Positions 54,091-62,193 of a DNA stretch of 64,000 bases are shown in pieces (the first letter of the stretch is position 1; every line of letters starts with the position of its first letter). Under the pieces are notes generated by a model. It was not told where the DNA came from, searched no databases, and was given only the letters and a program-made list of their open reading frames with translations. Made by a program: the position numbers and the translations under genes. The stretch is from Streptomyces typhae (lineage in GTDB: Bacteria; Actinomycetota; Actinomycetes; Streptomycetales; Streptomycetaceae): positions 62,001 to 126,000 of the forward strand of contig NZ_WPNZ01000026.1 in the NCBI RefSeq assembly GCF_009755605.1, in the 5' to 3' direction.

Positions 54091-54110
54091 CTTCACCTGA
54101 TGGGGTGAAG
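54091..54110. terminator. Weak hairpin between convergent two-component operons
   Basis: CTTCACC-TGATGG-GGTGAAG, seven-bp stem just after the NarL-type regulator, in the 230-bp gap 54084-54313. No gene in the gap. Confidence 0.5.
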
Positions 54111-54313
54111 AGCGGAAGGAGCGCAGCCAGCGATCTTCTTGCTCTGCCCATCCTTGGGCTCGCGGCCGGACAAGGGCCGCGGTCAAGGAGAGTTCGGTGG
54201 AGAAGCACGACGGCCGCCAGGCCGGGCGAGATCGGCCCGGCGATCTCAGGGACCCGTGGTACGACGAGCCGTCGTCCGGATGTTGACCGGCGGGCAACGG
54301 TGATGTCGGCCGG

Positions 54314-54991
54314 TCAGAGAACGGACGACCACACGTAGCGGTGCTCGGGGCGGCCGGTGTCGCCGTACTTCAGGCTCAGCCGTACCCTCCCCGTGCGCTC
54401 CAGGAGCTTCAGATAGCGCTGAGCGGTCTGCCGGCTCAACCCCGTGTCCTCCGCGAGCTCCTGGGCGGAGACCGGCCCCTCGGCGGCCATCAGCGCCCTG
54501 CGCACCAGCTCCGCGGTCGTGGGGGAGTGGCCCTTCGGCAGGTCGGGCGCGGGTGTGGCGGAGAGGGCGCCGAAGATGCGGTCGACCTCGGCCTGTTCCG
54601 CCTCACCGCCCCCGTCGAGGGTGCGGCGCAGCGTCGCGTACGCGTCGAGCTTGGCGCGGAGCCCCGCGTACGAGAAGGGCTTGACCAGGTACTGCAGGGC
54701 GCCGTGGCGCATCGCGGCCTGCACGGTGGCCACGTCGCGCGCAGCCGTCACCATGATCACGTCGGTCTCGTGGCCGCGCTCGCGCAGCGACCGGACCAGG
54801 GCGAGACCGGTCTCGTCCGGCAGATAGTGGTCGAGGAGCACCAGGTCGACCGGCTGCTCCTCGACGAGCCGCAGCGCCTGTGCGGCGCTGTGCGCGCGTC
54901 CCGCCACCCGGAAACCGGGCACCTTCGCCACGTAGGCCGCGTTGACGTCCGCCACGCGCACGTCGTCGTCCACGACCAGCACTTCGATCAT
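54314..54991 (-). CDS. CitB/DcuR-type response regulator
   Basis: 225 residues. Receiver with EVLVVDDDVRVA, phospho-Asp in LVLLDHYLPDETG, Thr and Lys in MVTAARD and LVKPFSY. C-terminal HTH (ISAQELAEDTGLSRQTAQRYLKLLE-like) of the CitB/DpiA class. These regulators switch on transport or use of citrate or C4-dicarboxylates. Start overlaps the kinase stop by four bases. Confidence 0.9.
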   Translation of the reverse strand: MIEVLVVDDDVRVADVNAAYVAKVPGFRVAGRAHSAAQALRLVEEQPVDLVLLDHYLPDETGLALVRSLRERGHETDVIMVTAARDVATVQAAMRHGALQYLVKPFSYAGLRAKLDAYATLRRTLDGGGEAEQAEVDRIFGALSATPAPDLPKGHSPTTAELVRRALMAAEGPVSAQELAEDTGLSRQTAQRYLKLLERTGRVRLSLKYGDTGRPEHRYVWSSVL

Positions 54992-56658
54992 CGCGTCTCC
55001 TCCGAGGCGACCGGACGGGGCTCCGCGAGCCCCTCGGGCAGTACGACGGTGAACTCGGCGCCGCCACCGGGCGCCGACGCGACCCGTGCGCTGCCGCCCT
55101 GCCGCTCGGCGAGCCTGCGCACCAGGGCGAGGCCGATCCCGCGCTGCCCGTGCGCGGGCGGCTCCTTGGTGGACCAGCCCTCCGTGAAGACCGACTCACG
55201 CTGTTCCACAGGTACACCCGGTCCCGTGTCGCGGACCTGAAGGACAACCGTGCGTCCTAGTAGACCCTCGGTACGCAAAGCGACCTCTACGCGCGCGTGC
55301 CGGACGCCTGTAGCTCCGGGCCGCAGACCGGACGCCGCGTCGAGGGCGTTGTCGACGAGGTTGCCGACGATCGTGACGAGGCCGCCGGGGTCCACGAGCC
55401 GGTCGGGCAGAGCGGTGTCGTCGGAGACCGACAGGATCACGCCGCGCTCCGCCGCGACCGTGGCCTTGCCGACGAGGAGAGCCGACAGAAGCGGGTCGTG
55501 GATCTTCTCCGTGATCTGTTCCGCGGTCACGCGGTGCGCGCCCGCCACCTCCCCGACGAACTCCGCGGCTTCCTCGTACATCTCCAGTTCCAGCAGGCCG
55601 AGCAGGGTGTGCATGCGGTTGGCGTGCTCGTGGTCCTGGGCGCGCAGGGCGTCGATGAGCCCCCGAGTGGAGTCGAGTTCCCGGCCGAGCTGTTCCAGTT
55701 CCGTGCGGTCGCGGAGGGTCGCGACGGCGCCGCCGTCGTCCGTGGGCATGCGGTTGGCGACCAGGACGCGCCGGCCGCGGACGGTCAGCAGATCGGTGCC
55801 GGTGACACGGCCCGACAGGACGTCCGTGGTGCGTCCCTCGCCGAGCGCCGCCTCCAGCGGCTGCCCGATCGCCTCCGCACCGAGCCCCAGAAGGCGCTGC
55901 GCCTCGTCGTTGAGGAGCCTGATCCGGCCGCCGCGGTCCAGGGCGACCACGCCCTCCCGGATGCCGTGCAGCATCGCCTCACGCTCCGCGAGCAGCGCCG
56001 AGATGTCGGAGAACGCCAGGTCTCGTGTCTGGCGGTGCACCCTGCGGGAGATCAGATACGCGGCGAGGGCACCGGCGGCCAGGGCTCCGCCCGCGTACGC
56101 GAAGAGGCTCGGGATCGTGTGGATCAGCCGGGCACGCACGCTGTCGTACTCGATGCCTACGGAGACGGCGCCCACGATCTCGCCGCCCGAGTCCCGCAGC
56201 GGCACCTTCCCGCGCGCGGAGCGGCCGAGCGTACCGTTGTCGATCTCCATGACGTCGCGGCCCGCGAGCGCGTCGCTGGGGTCCGTCGACACGACCTTTC
56301 CGACCTCGTCGCGGTCGGTGTGGGACCAGCGCACGCCCTGCTTGTTCATGATCACGACGTACTCGGCGCCACTGGCGTTCCTGATCCGCTCCGCCGCGGC
56401 CTGCACCGGTCCGTCGACCGAGGCCCGGGTCGAGGTCAGGTCCTCGGCGATCCCCGGCTGGGCCGCCGTCGTCTGCGCGATGGCGAGGGCCCGGCGCATG
56501 GCCTGGTCGTCCAGCTGGGCGCTCAGCGGCGCGAGGAAGAGCCCCGTCGCGAGCACGGCAACCCCGGCGGCGATCGCCACCTGCATCAGCAGGACCTGCG
56601 AGAAGACGCGCCGTGGCAGGCCGAGGCGCAGTCGTCGGGCAGGGCGGTTCGGGCTCAT
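54988..56658 (-). CDS. CitA/DcuS-type sensor histidine kinase
   Basis: 556 residues. TM1 about 20-45, extracytoplasmic PAS sensor, TM2 about 185-205, cytoplasmic PAS (LLAEREAMLHGIREGVVALD), then the His box QDHEHANRMHTLLGLLE and ATPase (VGNLVDNALDAASG, RDTGPGVP, GIGLALVRRLAERQGG). The sensor retains the carboxylate-binding pattern of CitA-type PAS domains: RWSH and ARGKVPL. Predicted ligand citrate or another di/tricarboxylate. The operon lies about 1.2 kb from two citrate synthase genes. Confidence 0.9.
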   Translation of the reverse strand: MSPNRPARRLRLGLPRRVFSQVLLMQVAIAAGVAVLATGLFLAPLSAQLDDQAMRRALAIAQTTAAQPGIAEDLTSTRASVDGPVQAAAERIRNASGAEYVVIMNKQGVRWSHTDRDEVGKVVSTDPSDALAGRDVMEIDNGTLGRSARGKVPLRDSGGEIVGAVSVGIEYDSVRARLIHTIPSLFAYAGGALAAGALAAYLISRRVHRQTRDLAFSDISALLAEREAMLHGIREGVVALDRGGRIRLLNDEAQRLLGLGAEAIGQPLEAALGEGRTTDVLSGRVTGTDLLTVRGRRVLVANRMPTDDGGAVATLRDRTELEQLGRELDSTRGLIDALRAQDHEHANRMHTLLGLLELEMYEEAAEFVGEVAGAHRVTAEQITEKIHDPLLSALLVGKATVAAERGVILSVSDDTALPDRLVDPGGLVTIVGNLVDNALDAASGLRPGATGVRHARVEVALRTEGLLGRTVVLQVRDTGPGVPVEQRESVFTEGWSTKEPPAHGQRGIGLALVRRLAERQGGSARVASAPGGGAEFTVVLPEGLAEPRPVASEETR

Positions 56659-56713
56659 GTGTACGAACGGTACGGCGATGGGTGGCCGCCTCCGACGCCG
56701 GTGTGGCGTGGAT

Positions 56714-56818
56714 CTCCCTGCCGGTCGGGCTCTACCGGTCGGGCTCTACCGGTCGGGCTCTGTCGGTCGGGCTCGAGCCCTGTCGGTCGGGCTCGGGCTC
56801 GGGGTCGGGCTCTGCCGG
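56714..56818. repeat. GGTCGGGCTCT repeats upstream of the CitA-like gene
   Basis: About eight copies of a GGTCGGGCTCTAC/GTC-like 11-14-bp unit in the 230-bp gap between the kinase start and the sucrase/ferredoxin stop. The kinase promoter must lie within or next to it. Confidence 0.8.
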
Positions 56819-56888
56819 TCGGCGGGGAGCCCGGCACGACCGGGTGGCCTGTGAGGGCGCCCCGGGCCGGCGCCGACGGCCGGTGCGG

Positions 56889-57794
56889 TCACGCGATCTC
56901 GCGGACCGCCACCACGTCCATCCGTGCCGGTGTCCCCGGCGCCGCTCCGCAGCTCTCCGCGCGAGGCGGCAGCGAGGTGCCCTGTGCCACGGCGACCCGC
57001 CAGCGCCGGCCGTCGGCGTGGGCGACCGTCACCTCCCAGCGGGGTGCGCCGCCCGCCGTGTGCACGATGCTCAGGACCCCTGCGGCCTCTTCCCGGACGG
57101 CCCTGCGCACCGCGAGTTCGGCCGCCTGCCCGGGACGGTCCCAGGCGGAGCTGCCCCGGCACCCTTCGGTGATCACGCGCCCGTCGCGCACGCCTTGCAG
57201 GATCTCCTTGACGGTGTGCGCCGCCGTACGGCCGTACGCGTATCCGTGCGGCAGTACGAGCAACGTGGGCGAGAACCGATGACCACCCAGATGAGTGATC
57301 TCCCAGACGCCCTCCTCCCCGGAGGCCGTGAGTTCGCTCGCGAGGGGTCTGCCGAGCAGCGCGCAGCAGCGGTCGCGTTTGCCGTTGGTGCACACGAGGG
57401 CCAGCGGCTCGCCGGTGTACGGTGCGCCGAAACCGCCGTGGTCGCCCGCGCCCAGCGCCGCGAAGTCCAGGTCCAGCAACTGCCGCGGCGCGTCCACCAC
57501 GTGGGAACGCAGCCAGGCGTTGCCGGGGGCGGTGTGCGCGACGTACACCTGATGACGCGGAGAGGCGGCGCAGTCCGCGTGGCGTCCCGGGCGCCGGATG
57601 AGGGCGACGCGCACCCCCGTCGCGTCGGCGGCCCGCTCCAGCGCGCGCCCCACGTCCGGATCCAGATGGCTGGACGTGAGCGCCTTGGCGCCCCAGGGGC
57701 CCGGCTGTTCCAGGAGCAGCCATGTCCTCGCCGTGGCCGCGGTGCCCGCGAGGGGTTCGTTCAGGCCTCGCGAGGCAGTCGCGCACGTACTCAC
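56889..57794 (-). CDS. Sucrase/ferredoxin-like family protein
   Basis: 301 residues of the Suc_Fer-like family with a thioredoxin-like ferredoxin fold. Cysteines that may bind a [2Fe-2S] cluster: CTNGKRDRCCALLG; also HLGGHRFSPTLLVLPHGYAYG. Biochemical role unknown; members are thought to be redox proteins. GTG 57794 (VSTCATASRG) is chosen since TAGGCT lies seven bases upstream, implying a leaderless mRNA; that hexamer sits within an iron-box-like palindrome. The stop-to-start distance to the upstream citrate synthase-like gene is 37 bp. Confidence 0.82.
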   Translation of the reverse strand: MSTCATASRGLNEPLAGTAATARTWLLLEQPGPWGAKALTSSHLDPDVGRALERAADATGVRVALIRRPGRHADCAASPRHQVYVAHTAPGNAWLRSHVVDAPRQLLDLDFAALGAGDHGGFGAPYTGEPLALVCTNGKRDRCCALLGRPLASELTASGEEGVWEITHLGGHRFSPTLLVLPHGYAYGRTAAHTVKEILQGVRDGRVITEGCRGSSAWDRPGQAAELAVRRAVREEAAGVLSIVHTAGGAPRWEVTVAHADGRRWRVAVAQGTSLPPRAESCGAAPGTPARMDVVAVREIA

Positions 57795-57813
57795 GGAGGT
57801 GAGCCTAACCTGC
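57795..57813 (-). promoter_or_regulatory. IdeR/DmdR-like iron box
   Basis: Plus strand GGAGGTGAGCCTAACCTGC; minus strand GCAGGTTAGGCTCACCTCC. It keeps AGGTTAGGCTCACCT of the actinobacterial consensus TTAGGTTAGGCTAACCTAA and covers the -10 of the sucrase/ferredoxin-like gene. Confidence 0.75.
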
Positions 57814-57831
57814 CGTCCGGCCTGGGCCGTT

Positions 57832-59115
57832 TCACTCGCCCGGCAGGTCGGACACGTCCGGCAGGTGCCGCGGCGGGCGTTCGCCGACGTACTGCCCGAC
57901 GGGGCGCATCCGCATCGGCCGCTCCTCGTACTCCTCCAGGGCGTGCGCGATCCAGCCCGCCGTGCGCGCCACGGCGAAGATCGTCTCTCCCGCCTCGGCG
58001 GCCATGCCGGACGACGCGGTGAGGACGGCGAGCGCGAGGTCGACGTTGGCGTGCAGGTCCGTGTGGCGGGCGGCGGTGACCACGACGTCGCGGGCCGCCG
58101 CGAGGGCCGGGCCCGCCTTCGGCATGGTCTCCAGGAGGCCGAACAGTGCCCTCGCACGCGGGTCCTCGCCCTGGTAGACGCGGTGGCCGAGTCCGGGTAC
58201 GCGTCGGCCCGCCCGCAGCTCGGCCGCGACCACCGGGGCCGCCGTGCCGCGGTCCAGGACCTCCAGGAGCATGCGGTGGGCGAGGCCGCTCGCCGCGCCG
58301 TGCAGCGGGCCCTCCAGGACGCCCAGGCCCGCGGACACGGCCGCGTACGGGTGGGCGCGTGCGGACGCCGCGACGCGCACCGCCAGCGTGGATGCCGCCA
58401 GGTCGTGGTCGACGAGCAGCGCGAGCGCGGTGTCCAGGGCGTGCAGGGAGGCCTCGTCGGGCTGGCGGCCGCTCAGACGGCCCCACAGCCGCCCGGCGAG
58501 GGGGCCTCCGTCGCGGTGGGTGGGCTGGACCGGCGGCAGGGCCGCCACGAGCGTCGGGATCAGGGTGCGGGCGGTGCCGATGACGGCTTCTTCGGAGAGG
58601 TCGAAACGCAGAGGGTCGGCCGCCGCGGCGGCGATGGCCGCCACCCGCAGCCGGTCCGTGGGGCCGCAGTGCTCCGGCAGGGCGCGTACGGCCAGGCGGG
58701 CGGCGCCGGCCGGCTCCGGAGGGGGCGTGAAATGGACTCCCGGCCGCAGTATGCCCGTCCACAGCCACTCGGCGACCTCTTCGTAGGTGTGGCGCAGGGC
58801 CAGTTCGGCGGCGTCCACCCCGCGGAAGTAGTAGCGATCCTTCTCGATCAGTGTGATGCGGGTGCGTACGGACAGCTCGTCGGCTCCTGTCACCGCAGCG
58901 CGTTCGCGCCTGTTCCTGCGGGCCAGGGCCTGCACTTCTCTGGGGTCGAAGGTGCTGCCGCGCGCGCCGGGGCCGCGGCGGCTGCCGAGCTGGCCGCGGC
59001 TCACGTAGGCGTACACGGTTTCCGGCTTCACGCCCAGTACTTCCGCCGCCTCCTTGGTGCTGAGCCGCCCGTCCTCGCGCGCGGACATCCTGCGGCCCGC
59101 TCCCTGATCCGTCAT
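57832..59115 (-). CDS. Citrate synthase-like protein with N-terminal helix-turn-helix
   Basis: 427 residues. Residues about 17-70 are an excisionase/MerR-like DNA-binding domain (LSTKEAAEVLGVKPETVYAYVSRGQLGSRR). The rest is a citrate synthase fold: EGPLHGAASG (His), GLGHRVYQGEDPRA (His) and HANVDLAL (Asp), so the usual catalytic residues are kept, with RTAGWIAHALEE. ATG 59115 is preferred; a TACGGT hexamer lies seven bases upstream, and the frame to 59190 crosses the AT-rich palindrome. Divergent from a second citrate synthase. It may be an enzyme, a metabolite-sensing regulator, or both. Confidence 0.88.
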   Translation of the reverse strand: MTDQGAGRRMSAREDGRLSTKEAAEVLGVKPETVYAYVSRGQLGSRRGPGARGSTFDPREVQALARRNRRERAAVTGADELSVRTRITLIEKDRYYFRGVDAAELALRHTYEEVAEWLWTGILRPGVHFTPPPEPAGAARLAVRALPEHCGPTDRLRVAAIAAAAADPLRFDLSEEAVIGTARTLIPTLVAALPPVQPTHRDGGPLAGRLWGRLSGRQPDEASLHALDTALALLVDHDLAASTLAVRVAASARAHPYAAVSAGLGVLEGPLHGAASGLAHRMLLEVLDRGTAAPVVAAELRAGRRVPGLGHRVYQGEDPRARALFGLLETMPKAGPALAAARDVVVTAARHTDLHANVDLALAVLTASSGMAAEAGETIFAVARTAGWIAHALEEYEERPMRMRPVGQYVGERPPRHLPDVSDLPGE

Positions 59116-59153
59116 GGGCGTCACCGTATCCGTGCCTCGACAGCTGGATTTAC

Positions 59154-59172
59154 ATATTGATTCAATCAATAT
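59154..59172. promoter_or_regulatory. AT-rich 19-bp palindrome between citrate synthase genes
   Basis: ATATTGATT-C-AATCAATAT: perfect nine-base arms, in a ~40-bp AT-rich island of an otherwise very GC-rich sequence. Central to the 120-bp divergent gap, so a good candidate operator for both genes. Confidence 0.75.
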
Positions 59173-59235
59173 TGACAGGCATTCAGTCAAGCATGGACAG
59201 TCAAATCAAGTCCAGGGAGGAAGTAGAGGAAGAAC

Positions 59236-60492
59236 ATGCCGATCAATGGCTCCGCCGTCGCCCCCGCTACCCCCGCCGCTCCCGTCGAGGTCCCACGCGG
59301 ACTCGCGGGAGTCGTCGTCACCGAGACGCAGCTCGGCGACGTCCGGGGGCGCGAGGGCTTCTACCACTACCGCCAGTACTCCGCCGTGGAGCTCGCGCAG
59401 ACCCGCAGCTTCGAGGACGTCTGGCACCTGATGTTCCACGGCTCACTGCCGGATGCCGCGCAGCGGGACGACTTCGCCCGGCGGACGGCCGCCCTGCGGC
59501 ACCTCCCGGAGGAGGTGGGAGCGGCACTGCCCGGTATCGCGCGCGCCAGTGCGCTCTCGGGACCGCTCGCCGGGCTGCGTTCGGCGCTGTCGCTGTTCGG
59601 TGCCGCCAAGGGGTTCCGTCCGGTGTATGACACCGACGGCGACCGGCGCCGCGCGGACGCGCTCGCCGCCTCCGCCGTGGTGCCCACGCTGCTCACCGCG
59701 CTGTACCGGCTCGGCCTCGGCCTCGACCCCGTGGAGCCCCGGGACGACCTTCCGTACGCGGCCAACTACCTGTACATGATGACGGGTTCGGAGCCGGACC
59801 CGGATCGTGCCCGCGCCATCGAGCAATACTTGATCTCCACCATTGATCACGGCTTCAACGCGTCAACATTCACCGCTCGGGTCATCACCTCGACCGGCGC
59901 GGACGTCGCCGCGTGCCTCGTGGGTGCCGTCGGGGCGCTCTCCGGCCCCCTGCACGGCGGTGCGCCGAGCCGCGCCCTGGACACCCTGGACGCCATCGGC
60001 ACCCCGGACCGGATCGACCCCTGGATCCGCGAGCGGGTCCTCGCGGGCGAGCGGATCATGGGCTTCGGCCACCCCGTGTACCGCACGGAGGACCCGCGCT
60101 CGCGGATGCTCCGGGAGATCGCGCAGGGGTTCGGCGGCGAGCTGGTGGAGTTCGCGGTCCAGGTGGAGCGGCAGGTGGAGGCGATCCTCGCGGAGCTCAA
60201 GCCGGGCCGGGAACTCCACACGAACGTGGAGTTCTACGCGGGCGTGGTCATGGAGCTGTGCGGGCTGCCGCGCGAGATGTTCACACCGACCTTCGCGTCG
60301 GCGCGCGTGGTCGGGTGGAGCGCCAACGTCCTGGAGCAGGCGGAGGACTCGAAGATCATCCGGCCGGCGGCGCGCTATGCGGGGCCGGTTCCGCCCGTGC
60401 CGGTGCCCGCGCCGGTACCTGCGGCGGTGCCCGTGCCGGTACGCGCGGCGGTGCAGGTCACCGCGCCTGTGCCGGAAGAACCGACGGCCTGA
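59236..60492 (+). CDS. Citrate/methylcitrate synthase paralogue
   Basis: 418 residues. Citrate synthase fold: GPLHGGAPSRAL and GFGHPVYRTEDPR carry the two catalytic His. The position of the catalytic Asp reads HTNVEFYAG, that is Glu instead of Asp, and the usual W-x-AH motif reads GWSANVLEQ (His to Asn). It condenses acetyl-CoA or propionyl-CoA with oxaloacetate if active. The C-terminal ~35 residues are a Pro/Val/Ala repeat tail (VPVPAPVPAAVPVPV). AGGAAG precedes the ATG. Divergent from the HTH paralogue; a hairpin follows. Confidence 0.88.
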   Translation: MPINGSAVAPATPAAPVEVPRGLAGVVVTETQLGDVRGREGFYHYRQYSAVELAQTRSFEDVWHLMFHGSLPDAAQRDDFARRTAALRHLPEEVGAALPGIARASALSGPLAGLRSALSLFGAAKGFRPVYDTDGDRRRADALAASAVVPTLLTALYRLGLGLDPVEPRDDLPYAANYLYMMTGSEPDPDRARAIEQYLISTIDHGFNASTFTARVITSTGADVAACLVGAVGALSGPLHGGAPSRALDTLDAIGTPDRIDPWIRERVLAGERIMGFGHPVYRTEDPRSRMLREIAQGFGGELVEFAVQVERQVEAILAELKPGRELHTNVEFYAGVVMELCGLPREMFTPTFASARVVGWSANVLEQAEDSKIIRPAARYAGPVPPVPVPAPVPAAVPVPVRAAVQVTAPVPEEPTA

Positions 60493-60562
60493 AGGTCGCG
60501 CGCGGACGGCTCGGAATGCCCTCACCTGCGGGTCAGGGTTCCGCGCAGGTGGTCGGAGCAGG

Positions 60563-60599
60563 CGTGAGGCCCGGTGCCGATCGGGCATCGGGCCTCACG
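60563..60599 (+). terminator. Terminator after citrate synthase
   Basis: CGTGAGGCCCGGTGCC, short loop, GGCATCGGGCCTCACG: 16-bp stem with one mismatch. Confidence 0.85.
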
Positions 60600-60719
60600 G
60601 GTGCAAGTTCGGTGGGGCGGGCGGAGGGTGCGTCATCCGGAGGCGGGCCTCGACGGGGTGGGTGGAGGACCTCGACGGAGAGGGCACGGTGAGCGCCGGT
60701 CGTCACTCCGCGCCGTGGC

Positions 60720-60956
60720 TCAGCTGTTGGGAATGTCCGCCTTCGCGCGGACGAGTGTCTCGCGGCTGATGATCACGATGCGTTCGTCGGCGGCACGGGC
60801 AGCGTCCGGGGGCAGCTCGCCGTCGAGCGCCGCGGTGGCCTCTGTCCCGATGACGGCGAAGTCGCCATTGGCGAGTTCGAAGATGTCGGGGCAGGTATCG
60901 CCGGCGAGACTGCCACGTTCCCGTGGTGACGCACCGATGCGGCGCACGATCTTCAA
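60720..60956 (-). CDS. Small conserved-looking hypothetical protein
   Basis: 78 residues from a TTG start (LKIVRRIGASPRERGSLAGDTCPDIFELANGDFAVIGTEATAALDGELPPDA). Function not recognised; the motif around SLAGDTCPDIFELANGDFAVIG looks like a small folded domain common in actinobacteria. AAGGA lies eleven bases before the TTG; a frame open to 61028 gives an alternative start. Single Cys, no membrane segment. Confidence 0.6.
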   Translation of the reverse strand: MKIVRRIGASPRERGSLAGDTCPDIFELANGDFAVIGTEATAALDGELPPDAARAADERIVIISRETLVRAKADIPNS

Positions 60957-61297
60957 GTTGATCCCGGTCCTTGACGATTGATGGGGGCGGCCGCACCGAC
61001 GGTGGCTGCCGTCCCGCGATACGGGCATGCTTCAGCACCCGCCCCCATGCTGTGGACGACGGGCGGGGGACAGGTTAGCCCCTCCTTATTGCACCTTCGT
61101 GACAGGCTGCCCGGCGGCGCGTTGACAGGCCGTGACCCGGACGCCTACCGCCGTGACGCGGGACGCCCACTGCTGTGACGCGGGATGCCGACAGGACGTG
61201 GTGTGGCGTGCTGACATGGCGCGGTGCGACGCTCCGGGACCGCACCGCGCCTCTGTGGCGGGCTGCCATTTCCGGCTCTATTTCTCCATATCCGCCT
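60957..61297. other. Intergenic gap with short direct repeats
   Basis: 341 bp. Direct repeats GTGACGCGGGACGCC / GTGACGCGGGATGCC near 61151-61190 and an AT-richer stretch 61265-61300 next to the following stop codon. No gene supported. Confidence 0.45.
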
Positions 61298-61846
61298 TTA
61301 TTCCGGCGGCGGTTCGCCCACCACCCACCACTCGTCGGTGTCGGCCTCGTCCAGATCGCGGATCAGGGCGTCCGTCATCCGGCCCACCCGGGCCTCGTCG
61401 GAGGAGTCCTGAAGGCTGGCCCGCTGGTGGCGGGTGGCGTGCCAGTACTGGCGGAATATCTGGTTGGTGCATATCCAGCGCAGATGGCCGTGGAGTTCCT
61501 CCCAGCTGACGACACCACTGCGGTAGGCGAGCAGCGTGTTCGTGTAGAGGGCGTTGGCGAAGAGGAACTGTCGCCGCTGGGTCGGCGACTCGGCCTCCGC
61601 GATGCTGTAGACCGCGGCGAGATCCGGGTCCTCGATCGCCTGGCGCAGCAGATAGAGCTGGAGTTCCTGCTGCTCCGCCATCAGGGCGCGTTGCCACTCG
61701 GCGCGCTCCGCCCGGTCGACCTGTGCGCGGAGCTCTGCGTATTTGCGCTGTTGGGCGGCCAGGAGGGCGAGGCACCCGGCCGCGAGGGCGAGCCCCACCC
61801 GGGCCGCGGGGCGGAGCTCCCCTGTCCAGTGTTTCTGTGTGACCAT
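61298..61846 (-). CDS. DUF6082-type membrane-anchored protein
   Basis: 182 residues. One N-terminal hydrophobic helix (GLALAAGCLALLAA) then a helical cytoplasmic or extracellular domain with QLYLLRQAIEDPDLAAVY and FLFANALYTNTLLAYRSGVVSWEELHGHLRWICTNQIFRQYW, matching DUF6082 proteins of Streptomyces, whose function is unknown. GGGGG lies upstream of the ATG. Alone; divergent from the CobW-type gene. Confidence 0.8.
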   Translation of the reverse strand: MVTQKHWTGELRPAARVGLALAAGCLALLAAQQRKYAELRAQVDRAERAEWQRALMAEQQELQLYLLRQAIEDPDLAAVYSIAEAESPTQRRQFLFANALYTNTLLAYRSGVVSWEELHGHLRWICTNQIFRQYWHATRHQRASLQDSSDEARVGRMTDALIRDLDEADTDEWWVVGEPPPE

Positions 61847-62193
61847 GTCAACCCCCGAATCAGGCGACCGTCCGCCGGTCGTCGGTACGGGGCGACAGGG
61901 TGCGGACCGGCGAGCGATGGGCGGCGCTTGCCGTCTCCCAGGGTGCCCGAGCGGCTCTGATCGGTCGGGAGGCGGAGAGGAGGCGCACGGAAGGAAACGA
62001 TGCTCACAAATCCTTGCGCCGTGCCCAATGTGTGCCCCACGAGCGCCGCTAACAATCGTTCACCGCGCGGCGCGTCTACGCGCACATATCCTGGAGCCGT
62101 CTTCAATCGTCGTACAGCTTTCGTCGCCCGCGATGTGTACGCGTTGTGGGTGACTTGATCCAGCTTGATGCGAGTTGACGCGAGGGGCAGCAC
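61847..62193. other. Divergent gap before the CobW-type gene
   Basis: 347 bp, no gene supported. Around 62040-62110 it is relatively AT-rich (AACAATCGTTC, CGCACATATCCTGG) and probably holds both promoters. A zinc-uptake (Zur) operator would be expected for a zinc-type CobW gene; I saw no convincing palindrome. Confidence 0.4.
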
